Shown here piece by piece: positions 23,661-35,156 of a stretch of DNA of 64,000 nt. The DNA comes from Cryptomeria japonica. Its lineage: Eukaryota > Streptophyta > Pinopsida > Cupressales > Cupressaceae. The position numbers were made by a program, and so were the translations under genes. The stretch's first letter is position 1. Each line of letters opens with the position of its first letter. The notes under the pieces are model-generated. The model ran no database searches. It was not told where the DNA came from and saw only the letters and a list, made by a program, of their open reading frames with translations. The DNA lies in the NCBI RefSeq assembly GCF_030272615.1, contig NW_026729203.1, positions 1 through 64,000 of the forward strand. Direction: 5' to 3'.

Positions 23661-24473
23661 TTATTCCCACTCGTCATCACCCCAGGAGCCCCCCCCAGTA
23701 CCCTCCGAGTTCTCTCCCTCAGAGGATGAGGAAGCACTCGGGGGATCAAAGGTCAAGAATTCGCCGCGATTTGATCCCTCAGAGGATGAGGAAGGACTCG
23801 AGGGATCAAAGGTCAAGAATGCCCTATTTCTCTTATCCCCCCGCCTAAGGATGCTTCGTTGCTCGGGAGTCAAGTTATCCCACCCCGATTCACGCTCGTA
23901 ATCGGAGGTGTCGGGCGAGGACCCTCTGGGTTGGGCTTCCTCGGTGTCGTCAGCCTCTTCCCCATCGGTTTCTTCCTCGCCTTCAGCCTGATATTCCTCA
24001 TCGGCGGGCCCCTCCTCGGGTTCAGGGGTGGGCTCTTCTAAAGGCCCTTCCTCGGCTTGATCCACTGCGGGCGGGGGGCTCTCCTCTCTCCTTCGTTTTT
24101 GACGAGGAGAAAGTGATAGAGGGGTAGGGAGAAATAGTAGGACAAAATTCAATGGGGTAGGGAGGATAAATAGGAGGACAAAATTCAATGGGGTAGGGAG
24201 GATAAATAGGAGGACAAAATTCAATGGGGTAGGGAGGATAAATATCTCATTCTCAAGATTCAACGCTATTCCTTTCACACCGCTGGCAAATTCGACCATT
24301 TCCCCAGCTTGAATCTCGTTCAATCCATAGACACGTGCAATCCCATCTCCGACTGAGACCACTCGACCGATCTCATCAACCTTTAGATCGGTCCTATAGT
24401 TGGTCATTTTGTTTTCTGATGGAGTAGTGAGTTCCGTGTTCTGTTCTAATAGTTTCAAAAAAATACAAGGCAA
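23661..24473 (-). CDS. Chimeric ORF: atp1 N-terminus, 36-bp repeats, acidic tail
   Basis: This open frame has 270 codons. Residues ~9-76 match the start of plant mitochondrial atp1 ([48 protein letters not shown]). At residue 77 the frame leaves atp1 and enters three 12-residue repeats ([12 protein letters not shown], residues ~79-114), a hydrophobic segment. A basic cluster (RQKRRRE) follows, then a strongly acidic Glu/Asp/Pro region. Near the end is a 20-residue tandem duplication ([12 protein letters not shown], ~219-238 and 239-258), ending GDDEWE. The Walker A region of atp1 never appears. The usual atp1 start is probably upstream of residue 23 (MTN); the ATG at residue 1 and the one at 23 are both possible. 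It is the upstream member of a pair with the 22467-23603 ORF. The acidic tail matches no family I know. Confidence 0.72.
   Translation of the reverse strand: MPCIFLKLLEQNTELTTPSENKMTNYRTDLKVDEIGRVVSVGDGIARVYGLNEIQAGEMVEFASGVKGIALNLENEIFILPTPLNFVLLFILPTPLNFVLLFILPTPLNFVLLFLPTPLSLSPRQKRRREESPPPAVDQAEEGPLEEPTPEPEEGPADEEYQAEGEEETDGEEADDTEEAQPRGSSPDTSDYERESGWDNLTPEQRSILRRGDKRNRAFLTFDPSSPSSSSEGSNRGEFLTFDPPSASSSSEGENSEGTGGGSWGDDEWE
23701..23820 (-). repeat. 60-bp tandem duplication in the acidic tail
   Basis: CCTCAGAGGATGAGGAAG and the sequence around it occur twice at a spacing of exactly 60 bp (23717 and 23777). The units differ at a few bases. The duplication is in frame and doubles the [12 protein letters not shown] segment of the upstream chimeric ORF. 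Confidence 0.9.
24121..24242 (-). repeat. In-frame 36-bp tandem repeat, three copies plus a partial
   Basis: GGGGTAGGGAGGATAAATAG (plus strand) recurs every 36 bp, with GACAAAATTCAAT completing each unit. The period is a multiple of three, so the reading frame stays open and each unit encodes the same 12 residues. The copies are almost identical. The repeat sits exactly at the junction where atp1 homology ends, and probably marks the recombination point. Confidence 0.9.
24246..24473 (-). pseudogene. atp1: atp1 5' fragment (first ~68 conserved codons)
   Basis: This is the atp1-homologous start of the 270-codon chimera; homology stops abruptly at LENE, where the 36-bp repeat begins. Codons for the next ~225 residues of atp1, including the P-loop, are not found anywhere in the window. 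An intact atp1 presumably lies elsewhere in the genome. Confidence 0.92.
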
Positions 24474-24955
<482 letters not shown>

Positions 24956-25760
24956 CTCTAGCTACTTATACTCCCGATGAACTATGCTGCTGGGTCTTCT
25001 ACTGGGTAAGCTACAGGCACGCCCTCTCTTCTCTATGTTGGCGGGTGGTGCTGAAACAAGTGCTATTATTGGTGCTTCAATGGATGGACCTGGAACTAGG
25101 AACTCTGCGTATGCTACTGTCTCTGCTGCTGTTCTAGATGGTAGTGGATAAGCTGGATCCGGCTCTTGATATAGAACAGGATCTGGAACTGGGTCACCTG
25201 GGTCTATAGGTTCTGTTATAGGTGCTGGATCTCGTGCTGTTGGTGGAACCGTGCTAAGGGAAGCTACGGGATATGGCTTTGGAACTGCTACTGCTACTGG
25301 TGCTACAGCTGCTGTTGGATCAGATACTATATACGATGCTGTTGCTGCTGGTGCTACCCATGCTTCTCTTTCGACGGGTGCATCCCCAGAGGGCTGGATC
25401 AACAGCTTGATCAAGCACTGGATCAACGGGCTTTGCCTTTGCGATATAGGCTACCTCAGCTGCTGGTTGTGATGCTGCAAAAGGTGATGGATCTATAGAA
25501 AGGACTGGGTATCGATCAGGAACTGAAACTACTGGTTCTGCCTCTATCCCTGTCTCTGCTACTAGATATGCTGGCTATGGGTCTAGATCTCGAAAGTGAG
25601 AACCTGGATCACCAGAAGGTGGCTATGGGTATGGATCTCGCTATGGGACTGGTTCCCTTTAGAAGAGTAGGGCTGGATCAACCGGATCAAATGCGAGATA
25701 TGAAACTAGTGAAACAACCGGATCAACATCTATGTCTATAATTCCCCCCCACCACTACCC
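24956..25760. repeat. Low-complexity GSY/DP-rich repeat block 2
   Basis: The plus strand reads as Gly/Tyr/Ser/Arg-rich peptide, for example ATGYGFGTATATGATAAVGS (about 25263-25322, inside a 73-codon open frame 25251-25469) and GYGSRSRK further on. The minus strand is also open for 154 codons (25426-24962) and reads as Asp-Pro/Val-Pro-rich, for example PAPITEPIDPGDPVPDPV. A hairpin element (CCCTTTAGAAGAGTAGGG, 25655-25672) interrupts the array. Both strands keep strong three-base periodicity. I cannot say which strand was coding. Confidence 0.6.
25655..25672. repeat. Hairpin element inside repeat block 2
   Basis: CCCTTTAGAAGAGTAGGG is a one-base variant of the common CCCTTTAGAATAGTAGGG element. 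It is flanked directly by repeat-block sequence on both sides (GGTT before, CTGGATCAACC after), which suggests insertion into a pre-existing array. Confidence 0.7.
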
Positions 25761-26540
25761 TTAGAATAGTAGGGGCCCCCATGCATGCACACCCGGCCCT
25801 TTATGAAATCACGGGGTGGTTCATCGGGATTTGAGGGAGCATGTTAGCGCTCGCCCTAGGGGTGGGTGGAGGCTGTGGGACTACAGGTTATGCGCATGAA
25901 GACCCCCTCTATAGATATGGGAGCGCACGAGGCCCCACTATTCTATGGACCGCTAACGGCTAGTCGAACTAACATATAAAGCCATTCCCGAAGCAGCTAT
26001 CTCCATCGAAGCCCTATGGATGATAAGGCTCGAAGGTATCTATAAGTCTCTCTATTATGGAATCTAGTTGTTTATCTATTATATACATAATATGCCTTAT
26101 CATCCATAGGGCCATGACTGCGAATCTATGAAAATCGGCTCTTCATCAAGTCGCTGGTTGACTTCAAGTCGCGAGAAGGGGATAGAGAGTAGTCATATTA
26201 TGTATGTAGTATGGCGAGATGGGGATAGGGATAAAGAGTAGTCATATTATGTATGTGATATGGATGAATGTTAGTCATATTAACGTAATATGGATGGATG
26301 GATGAATGTTAGTCATATTATGTGCGGGTTACCACCGATCATTCACCCAAGTGGAAAACCGTATTCCCGTATTCAAGACCGTATTCCCGTATTCGATAAA
26401 GAAGTGGGTGTATTCAATTCAAGAAGATCCTTGCTCCATTTGGAAGACCATATTCGAGAAAGAAGTGCACCGTATCCGTGCCCTATCTATATCTGGGTGG
26501 TCCCTTTAGAATAGTAGGGCGTATTCGAGAAGGCATAGAT

Positions 26541-26623
26541 GTCGGCTCTATCTCTCTTGGGCCTATCGATCAGTCGGCTCTATCTCTCTTGGACCTATTG
26601 ATCAGTCGGCTCTATCTCTCTTC
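26541..26623 (+). repeat. 32-bp tandem repeat, 2.6 copies
   Basis: GTCGGCTCTATCTCTCTTGG starts units at 26541, 26573 and 26605, exactly 32 bp apart. The second unit differs from the first by single bases. Confidence 0.88.
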
Positions 26624-28974
26624 TTCGCTCCGATCTGGAAGCATAATGGTGTATTCAATATTCTACACCGATTCTTCAATCTGGAAGTGGTGACCGGCCT
26701 TTCTCTATCCGTGACGTGACCCCCATTAGAATAGTAGGGGTGGTGACCACTTACGGTTCATTTCAGGCCTAGGTGTTTGATAGTGGAGGATAGTGGTAGC
26801 TGGAGATAGTGGTCAATCCCTGAAATCAATCCTTTGGCGGGGGGTGGGGGTAGGGCCCTAGTAGCAGCAGTCAATCCTTGCCCATAGAATAGTAGGGGGC
26901 GGCGGTGATTACTGCATTCTGGCATTACTGCCGAACTCCTACCACGGTGGATTACTAGACATGTCTGGCATAACACCAATTGAGAGTTCCCCCCTACTAT
27001 TCTAAGGCGAAGCAGCATCATTGGCGACCTATTGATCGGTGTTTTTAATGGTAGGGATTCATACGCCAACCTCCCTTTAGAATAGTAGGGCTCTTTGTAA
27101 GCACCGCCTCTATAAAAAACAGAGATCGATTCGAGCACAACCTTCTATTCCCACCCTGCTTCCCCGGCCCCAACAATAGAATAGAGGGCCACCCACCCCC
27201 AGTCTGCTTTATCACGTATATAATATGAAGCACCCTATATAGATAGAGATGGCGACCGGGCCCCTATCTTATGCTGTATATGGGGCACAATTCTCTCCCC
27301 GTATCCATAGTCTAGTCGGCACTCGACTGCCTATATATCTGGAGGGCGACTATCTATCTATAGTTATATGGTTGGGATGGGATATTGGGTGAGGTATATA
27401 GAGGGTGCCGACGGGACTAGTCATCGGTCGAGTGAGCGTATAAATGAAGTGTATATAGTCGGTGTCGGTTGAGTCCCTCGATCTATCTATCGATCGAGTG
27501 CCTGCCTATCTATCTGGAGGGCGAGGACCCCTATCTAAATCTAAATCTTTCTATGGGGTGGGGGCACTTCCACCTACAGCCCTATTGGAGGACAACTCTA
27601 TATCCGATCCGAAAGCCTATAAGTCTCTCTTCGGCCGGTGTTCTCAGTGGTGCCCCTATCTATATATGGGACCGGTGAGTGGTAAACCGCCATAGAGAAT
27701 ATAGGGCTCGGTGGTAGACCGGTGAGTGGTAGACCAGTGTTCGGAATCCCCTAATCTGCGTCCGTTTGGAATGCTGCCAGAATGCACTATGGTTTAGTTC
27801 AAAATAGGGGCGCCAGATTCTATACTACACATGCCTCCCAAAAGTTTCATACATGCCGAATAAACTATCTAAACCTCCCTAGGCCCTTAAGCAAAGTGAC
27901 CAAACTCGCATAGAATAGTAGGGGCCCTAATAAACCATCGATCAATTGATCATTTTTCTCGCAGACATGACTGCCCCCCCGTCCCTAACTGGTAGGACGC
28001 CTCCATCTATTCGGGGAGTCGCCTTACAAGTAGAAATACTTAGCATTGGTAGATTAACTTCCTGGTCTTCCTTCCTACTAGTATATAGACTAGAGAGTAG
28101 GACCGGTATATAGATTTCAGACTGGTCGCCCATAGGGCCGTAGGACGACTTAATGCTGGTAGGACGCCAACTGGTGTATGGATTAACAACTGGTAGGGCG
28201 CCTCACAACTGGTCTAGCGCCCATATCTAAATGAGATAGGGCCTCCAGATGGATATACCCCTTGGAAGAGGAGCCCCTATCTAATGTTCGGTCATACATA
28301 GAGGTCGAGGCCCTCATGCATCACGACACGACTATATGTGGAGATATAGGATGGAATCATAACTACTATCCATCCATAGATGAGAGATGGTGTGTGATCC
28401 CGTGTGTGCGAGCGATATTGAATGAAGAGAGTAGCGTACTGTAGGATGCATCTGCCCGCGAAAGATTAATTTATCCACTCCGACCTCGATGCGATGGAGG
28501 TGGTCGTGGCAATGTGAAAGCGGAAGTGGTCCTCTCCATAGACCATTCCTACCCCACCCCATGATGGAATGGAAGAAGTGGTAGAAAGTGGTAGTGTAAA
28601 AAAGTGGTCCTCTAATCGCTGTGATTGTGATGTGGGCTACATATCTAGTTGTCCGATCGTGAAACCGGACTAGACTATATACATACGCCGCCGTAAAGAG
28701 TATCTGCGGGACTGAGACAGTTGGATGCTCAGATCCAGCCAGAGTCAGTCGGGCCTCCCTATAGATCTATATGGATGGCTCTAGTGGGGAAGGATCAACT
28801 GGGTTTCGGTCACGCCAGCCATTCACAATCCCACCCAACCCCTATAGATGTTGATGTTAGGCCGGCTCTGCTCCAACCGAAGCTAGATCTGGCCAGCTCT
28901 ATCCCTTTCTCCCCCCGGGGGCATGTTACGTATAGAATCTGAACCCCCTACTATTCAACAACTATTCCCTCCCC

Positions 28975-29012
28975 CCGCCCCTACGATAATATACCTCCCG
29001 GGGGGCGGCTGG
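28975..29012. repeat. GCCCC-ATAATATACC-GGGGC hairpin element, copy 2
   Basis: This is nearly identical to 11671-11712 and lies between an inverted pair of TACGTA elements (28922-28939 and about 29018-29034). The arrangement, inverted 18-mers around a hairpin, resembles a small non-autonomous element, but no target duplication can be assigned. Confidence 0.7.
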
Positions 29013-31045
29013 GGCCAGATTCTATACGTAATAGGCTCTAAGAGAGACGAATCTAAGAGAGACGAATGATAGACGAATCCATCCGACGAATCGTCGAGGC
29101 GGAGAGACGAATCCATCCGACGAATCCATCCTTCTCGCATCCAAAGTTTTCTACTGTGCCCTTGTGAAGGAGCATGCTGATTGTGAAGGAGCATGCTTTC
29201 GAATTCCTTCCGACCTTCCCTCCGAACAATCCTTCGAAAAAGCTAGATTAGTTAGTTGAGGGAGAGCATCATAGTGAGGGAGAGCTAGCTGGAATTCTAG
29301 ATAACTACCGGGAACAATCTCACTACAGCCGGTGGTAAAGGATGGCACATTCTCGGTTAGGGGGTGTATCTCTTCCCATGCGAGGATTAGATGGATCGAA
29401 CTATAGTTACCGGTTCTACAGCCCTACAATTTCTAGGGGCTTGATCCAGTTGCTTTCCCAGCTCCTCGTTCCCTGCCTCCCCCAACCCCCATAGAATAGT
29501 AGGGAATTCGGGCTATAACGTCGAACCTGGGCTAGAACTCCCTGCTACGGGCTAGCCCCTACTATTCTATGGGCCTATCGGGGGGTCTCATTGGCTCAAC
29601 CTGCCTGCTCATTTCAACCTGCCTGCCTGCTCATTTCAACCTGGGGGTGTGGGAAGGGACCTGCTCATTGGCTCAATTCAACGCCCCATCCTTCACTCCC
29701 TGCTTACCTCCCTAACTAACCCGGAACTACCTCCCTGAGTTCCTTATTACTCGACCTATCCGATGGCTATAGATTGTCCTCAACGTCAACCTCTGAGAAC
29801 CCCCTACTCTTCTATAGGCGGTTTGGCTGTCCTATTGTCTACTCCCTCGGTCCTGTATTTGTGAAGGCTCCTACCGGTTCTGCGGGGGTCAAGTACTCCA
29901 GTGAGCCCAAGTCCAGTGAACCAACTCCTTAGAATAGTAGGGGGTGGATGGATGCAAAGAAAGAAAGTTGTCCAGGTGAACAGGGCAGATGGAAGTTCAG
30001 GATGCCCAACCGTGCATGCATGCAGGGGTGAAGGACGAGAATAATCCTACCTTTTTGTTCTCTGGGCTTGCATTTGGAACCTCGTTATTGACATGGGCAG
30101 GAAGGAGGCTCAGATAAAACAATCTACCGGGATCGCACTACCGGGCTTCAAATCAATACTTCCGAAACGCCAGATAGTTGAGCATGCTTTTATTTTCTTT
30201 CTTGCTCCGGATGGATAGATTGAACAGTTGCCTTCCCACCCCCCCTCCTCAGTCCTCAACGGCATCTAGCTCCTTCCTCCCGGTCCTGTATTTTGAGTTA
30301 AGGTACAGCGTGCCCGCTCTGAAGCTGAGATAGGAAGTTCTTGGGCTTGGGCCTCCCCTCTGCTGGACCTGCCTCCCTCCCTCGGATTAGTTGAATAGGA
30401 TGGGATGGACACTCCAATCACTATCTAGGTTAGGGGGAAATAAGTAGTTTAGAAATGGCTAGAACGGGCAACTCTAGTGTGGCCATCTGGGACTATAGCT
30501 AGTGAGGGTTATGGGAAGGTTATTCCGAGGAGCAGCAACTATCGTTTCTCGATCCGACCAAACTCTATTGGCCGTGTTGCCCCACCCGAAGATACGGAAA
30601 GAATACTTTATCGCCATGACTCTCCCTCTTTGTTGCTCTCGGGTCCCTTTCACACCTTCGTTCCTCGGGCAGTGCTCCAGAAGAGCTTGTATTTCTCATT
30701 CACTTTCCGCTTTTCTTCCGCCCGGGTTTCAATTCCAATTCGAGTCTGGTCGATAGTCCCCTACTATTCTATGGGCAAATCTGTATTGGTGGCGGCAGCT
30801 CTATGCTGTTGCCGCTTCTAATTGATCGGATCAAGGATCTCCGCAGGAGTAAAGTGGAAGAATATGAAGCAATCTCGGGGGCTGACTTCGAGATGATTGT
30901 GACTCAACTCCAGCATTCTTCGTTCCGGTTTCATGCGATGACTCGACTTCTCATTCCTAAACACAAGCCCTTCCTGCTGATTGAACCGGAGCTAGCCTCC
31001 CTCCCCTTTTTGAGAATAGTAGGCATAGAATTGTAGGGAACAACA

Positions 31046-31077
31046 ACTATCTATCTATCTATCTATCTATCTAGATA
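31046..31077 (+). repeat. CTAT microsatellite
   Basis: About eight uninterrupted CTAT units. A similar array lies at 61252-61285 with one interruption. Confidence 0.9.
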
Positions 31078-31699
31078 GAATAGTTCTAGAATTCTCCCGG
31101 TCGTGTACGGAGCGATCCCCTCTATGAACCGCATTGGCCCCACCCAACAGGCGGGGGTGGGGACGGGTACCTACATGGATTGGGACCATTACCTTGCATA
31201 ACCGTGCGCAGATCCATTTCCAGATCCCATAACTCCCTTAGAATAGTAGGGCTTATTCCCACCGGATCAGCTGCAACTGAAGCTGTTGGTAGTGCTTGTA
31301 CCGTTCTCTATTTGAATTGGGTGGGAGGGGATAGTATAGTTCCGGGAACGGGTGGGTGGGCCCCGCCCTATTCTATGGCCCGGGGGCATGTTACGTATAG
31401 AATCTGGGTGCCCTATTATTCTATTATTCCCATACAATTCTCTGTGGTAAAGTTCCGGTGCAGTGGGAGGCCCCTACAATTCTATGTGGTCTAGTTCCGG
31501 AACTACTAACTCCCACCCAACCCCTACTATTCTAAGGCCCCTACTACTACTATTCTAAATAATAGAAAGGGCCCAGGGTACCTCAGCAAGCAACCGCCGG
31601 TTGGTCATCTCAACCAATAGGAGCCCTATTCTATTATAGAATCTATTCTATTATAGAATCTATGAGATTATTCGTGGCTTCTGGAATATTGAGTTGGGG

Positions 31700-31830
31700 A
31701 CTCATGAATGGAGGATAATTTGGGGGGGTATGCCGCCTCATGAATGGATGGGGGTACGCATTGCACCCGGTATGCCTCATGAATGGATGGGGGTATGCCG
31801 CCTCATGAATGGATAATTGGCACTGCAACC
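31700..31830 (+). repeat. Degenerate CTCATGAATGGA tandem array
   Basis: Four CTCATGAATGGA units lie within 120 bp, most followed by TGGGGGTATGCC or a variant. Spacing is irregular (about 26-40 bp), so this is a decayed array. Confidence 0.75.
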
Positions 31831-32624
31831 GGCCTCCTTTTGAAATAATAGGAAGCGTTAAGCTGGCTCACCCGTTAGGAGGAGGAAGCGAGCTGATTCA
31901 CCCGTTATTATTACACGTCGCTTGGAGTAGTGGTGAAGCGGAATAGTTCGGCGTTGAATTGGCCATACATGAATAGGCACCACATTACTATCTATCTATG
32001 GACAGCGGCTTATAGACAGCAGCGGGAGTGCACTATACTATGCCCAATTTGCTCACCTTGGCCCAAGGGGGAAGACCTATTGATGGTTGAGAACTACCGA
32101 TCTATAGGATCTATCAATGTTAGCCCCATCAATGCCGGGAGATGAACGCCTATTGATCTAGGGGCCTATAAAGAATGATACAGACTAGTGAATCTGGTTG
32201 GGTGGCCCGGATTTCCGAATCCCTGGAGAGATAGATAGAGAGAGAGGGATAGAATATAGTTCCGTTAGCCGGCCTCTACTGCTTGCTATTCGGAGAAGTT
32301 AAATGATGCGACAAACAACTATTCGTTTGGCCCTTCCTTTATTTATGTATAGTTGGTTCCCAAGATCAGAATCTAGCTTGAAATGTTGCATTACTTGTAC
32401 TAAAGGTGGGTGTGATGCCCAAGCTTAAGTGGTTGAAGCAAATTTGTGCCAATGATTGGCGTGTGGCCCTATGATAAGTTGTTGGGTGAGATGCCTAGGA
32501 TCTTCCAGTGATTGGAAGGTTTCTATTGACCTGATATAGGTGATCTTAACTTGGGATAGGTTGCAGATCTGATTTATTTTGAGGTTGATTTGTTTGTTCA
32601 AGTGTGCTTTGAGGGTTTGCAACA

Positions 32625-33478
32625 ATGGCCAGTTTCAGTGTTCGAGAGTTTCACATGTTGGAGGGCGCTACCAACTTTGTAATGTGGAAGTGCAGGTTGC
32701 AGGATCTCTTGGAGGAAGTTGAACTGTGGTATATTGTGGATAAGGGGCTCACACCTCCCACTAATCCCAAGTTAGCAAAACATACTAAGAAGTCGGAGTG
32801 AAGCATATCGTCCTTTATTTGGTGAAGGATAACTTGATCCCTCATATTACAGAGAAGAATACGACGAAGGATATTTATGATGCTTTGGTCATTTTGTATG
32901 AGAGTGTGAATTATATCGCATAATGCTTTTGCCCTACTATTCTATGGGCTAGCTCTCTGGTACATGCGTGAGCAATATTGATACTGTGCGAGCTATCTGG
33001 TGAAGATCATTGAGTTGATAAATTGGCTCGTAGCCATAGGAGATTAGGTGGATGAGGGTGAACTAGCTTATATGATTATGAATGGGTTTCATTAATCTTG
33101 GGGCATGTTTGTGTTACGTGTATGTGCTCGTGATAAGTTGCCCACTTTTGAAAAACTGTGGGATGACTTTGTCCAAGAGGAGACAAGGTTGGAGATAGTA
33201 GCAGCTAGAAATGAGGAGGTTCAAAACGGATGAAGAAGGGCGGAAAGAAGGAAGACTTAGTCTCTTTGGACCATGGGAAGAAAGATCTGAGCCATGTGAA
33301 GTGTTTTGTGTGCCACAAGTTTGGTCACTATGCCTCTTAGTGTCCTGCGAAGAAGGGAAGGGTAAGCAGTAGCAACAAGAACAAAAGCGGAAGTGCAGGA
33401 GCTTTTCGAGGAGCAAATGAGCTTGCATCTAGATTGGATACAACCTTCTCCATGGTGTTGTGCCTTTCCACTAACACA
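32625..33478 (+). pseudogene. Copia-type LTR retrotransposon gag fragment (nuclear origin)
   Basis: Starting at ATG 32625 the translation gives the typical N-terminus of plant Copia gag (UBN2-type): FHMLEGATNFVMWKCRLQDL, LWYIVD, then after a frameshift the segments SYLVKIIEL and KLPTFEKLWDDFVQEETRL. Near 33299-33342 is a CCHC zinc knuckle, CFVCHKFGHYAS-stop-CP, in which a TAG replaces the codon before the last Cys of C-x2-C-x4-H-x4-C. Several in-frame stops and frameshifts show that it is dead. Gag normally packages element RNA in the cytoplasm; here it is a nuclear fragment transferred to the organelle. Homology ends where mosaic sequence resumes at ~33479; protease, integrase and RT are absent. 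The AT-rich 32381-32624 region upstream probably belongs to the same insertion (5' leader), but I see no LTR or primer-binding site. Confidence 0.88.
32931..32949. repeat. Hairpin element inserted in the Copia gag fragment
   Basis: GCCCTACTATTCTATGGGC is a perfect member of the mitochondrial hairpin family, with gag homology on both sides. Leaving it out brings the spacing between the conserved Asn and the SYL motif close to that of other Copia gag proteins. It therefore seems to have entered after the retrotransposon fragment arrived. Confidence 0.75.
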
Positions 33479-35150
33479 ATAGTAGGGCGGGTAGATTAAT
33501 TCCAACTTTCCTACGTAGGGCTTCCTCCCACTTCTCTCTCCTCTTCCCACCCCAACTAGGGAAGGAAGTTGGGCGGGTAGGGGAAGGACGGAAGGGAGAG
33601 CTATCCGGGGGTAGGGGGTGGGCATGTGTAGTATAGAATCGAGATGCTTTGGGAGGGAACGGGGAGGGCTGCACCGAGATGGCCCCCTAGAATTTCTAGC
33701 TGGTTGCCCCCTCCTCCTGCCCGCTTATGTATTGAATGTTCAATCGAGATAGCAACTCAGAAGACGTTGAATAGTAGGGCCTTTATCTCTATACGTCACA
33801 TGGGTGGGTGGGCCCCTACTATTCTATGGCCCCCGTATGGCAGTTGGAACTCAATCTCGATCTCCAATTATGGAGTTGGAACCCGCAACAGGAATAGTTG
33901 AGGGATAGTTATTATGGAGTTCCCATCCTTGCAGAACCGTGCCCTACGCGGGTAGCTTTCCCTGCCCCAGGATGGAGGAACTAATCAACTACTCCTACCG
34001 AGCCGAGGGTGAAGGATGGAGCCCTACTATTCGCCCCTACAATTCTATGGCGGATAGTAGAATTCTCCGAGACTGAGGTTAGCTCGCATGGGCCTTTCTA
34101 ATAAACTACTTTCTTCCGGTCCCTTACCCCCAACAATGCTGAAGGATGGGCTATGATTCCCTGGGCCGAGAATAGATAGTTGGCACCCCCGGATGGAAAT
34201 AGATTCTATACTGAACTCGATGTAAGTCGTTGATTTTCTACTTCACTCCTTTCCGCCCCCCTATTCTCCCTCCTCCCCCTCTGGTGCCGTCGAGAGGCGC
34301 TTGCCCCCTCCAGTTAACTCGAAGCACTAGCTCCGTTGATGGAGCGACCCCTGGCCCCCCCTGCATGGAGGTAGATTATTGTAGGCGTTTGCCTCGACCA
34401 ACTATCTCTTCCCACCCACCCTTATTCTAGCAGGCTGATTAATTAACCCTATAGTTTCTTTGGCTGCTCGATATCGATGTGCCGAATTCTATAGAGGGGG
34501 GGGCGGGGTGGGCCCCTGGGTTGGGTTGGGGATTCTAGTGGTGGGTGGGAGAACCTACTATTATATGCGGGGCCCCCTATCAATTCTATGGGGCAACCTC
34601 TAGCAGGCTAATGCCATTAAGGCTACCCCTACCCCCTACCCCCGATGCCTAAGTGGGCATGTTACGTATAGAATCTTGCCCCAGCCGTAGGGGCTAAAAA
34701 CAACTATGAGTTATCCGTGATCCCCCTACCATTCTAGCCGGCGCAACAATAATAGAATAGTAGGGGCTTTCCAATCGTGCCTATAGATAGTAGGGGGCGG
34801 GGGCATGTTACGTCTAGAATCGATAAGAATCTCAAAAGGGGGCAATTCATAGTAGGGGCCCCGCCCCAATAGAATACCGGCCCGGTATCTCGCCCTGGGG
34901 GCCATAGAAAACTAAACCATATTAGCAACCGGCAACCGGGGGCCACCCACGGCAATTAATCAGTGCCCGTTTCTATAGTTTTCTATGGATAAGCTTGCTA
35001 GCCCTTTAGAATAGTAGGGGCCCTTAGAATAGTAGGGATTGACTGATTCATTAAGCCCCTACCATTCTATAGGTAGTCGGTATATAGTAGTAAAGTAAAC
35101 ACCCGTTCCTATTGTCCTAAATTCCCGCCCTAAAACTGCCAGGTAGTTGA
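33479..35150. other. Repeat-mosaic intergenic DNA
   Basis: No gene is recognised. It contains TACGTA elements (33623, 33787, 34658, 34804), a CTAGCAGGCTGATTAATTA unit (34422-34446) followed at once by a CCCTATAGTTTCTTTGGC hairpin (34447-34464), the second copy of the composite module (34528-34635), and several hairpin elements around 34740-35070, two of them back to back near 35000-35028. Confidence 0.55.
34528..34635 (+). repeat. Composite module, copy 2 (with hairpin insertion)
   Basis: It matches 11512-11597 in order and sequence, except between GAGAACCTAC and GGCAACCTCTAGCAGGC. There it carries about 20 extra bases including CCCCCTATCAATTCTATGGG, a hairpin-element variant. Confidence 0.75.
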
Positions 35151-35156
35151 GATAGA

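Larger units (their letters stand above)
25761..32380. other. Long repeat-mosaic intergenic DNA
   Basis: No gene is recognised. Local tandem arrays are frequent: AGTCATATTATGTATGT units (26190-26325), CCGTATTCCCGTATTC (26358-26400), a 32-bp array (26541-26623), AGAGAGACGAATC units (29038-29128), TGTGAAGGAGCATGCT twice (about 29163-29197), CTCATTTCAACCTGCCTG (29590-29655), a CTAT microsatellite (31046-31077), a 17-bp double unit (31628-31661) and CTCATGAATGGATGGGGGTA units (31700-31830). TACGTA elements are at 28922, 29018 (variant) and 31387. Plus-strand frames at 30477-30821 and 30803-31036 have no domain I recognise. Confidence 0.55.

Noticed and set aside
28475..28500. CTCCGACCTCGAT, a second 5S rRNA-like word
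   Set aside because: No supporting matches on either side; a single short word is expected by chance.
32381..33478. A complete Copia element
   Set aside because: Only gag is recognisable. No LTRs, protease, integrase, reverse transcriptase or RNase H follow before mosaic DNA resumes.
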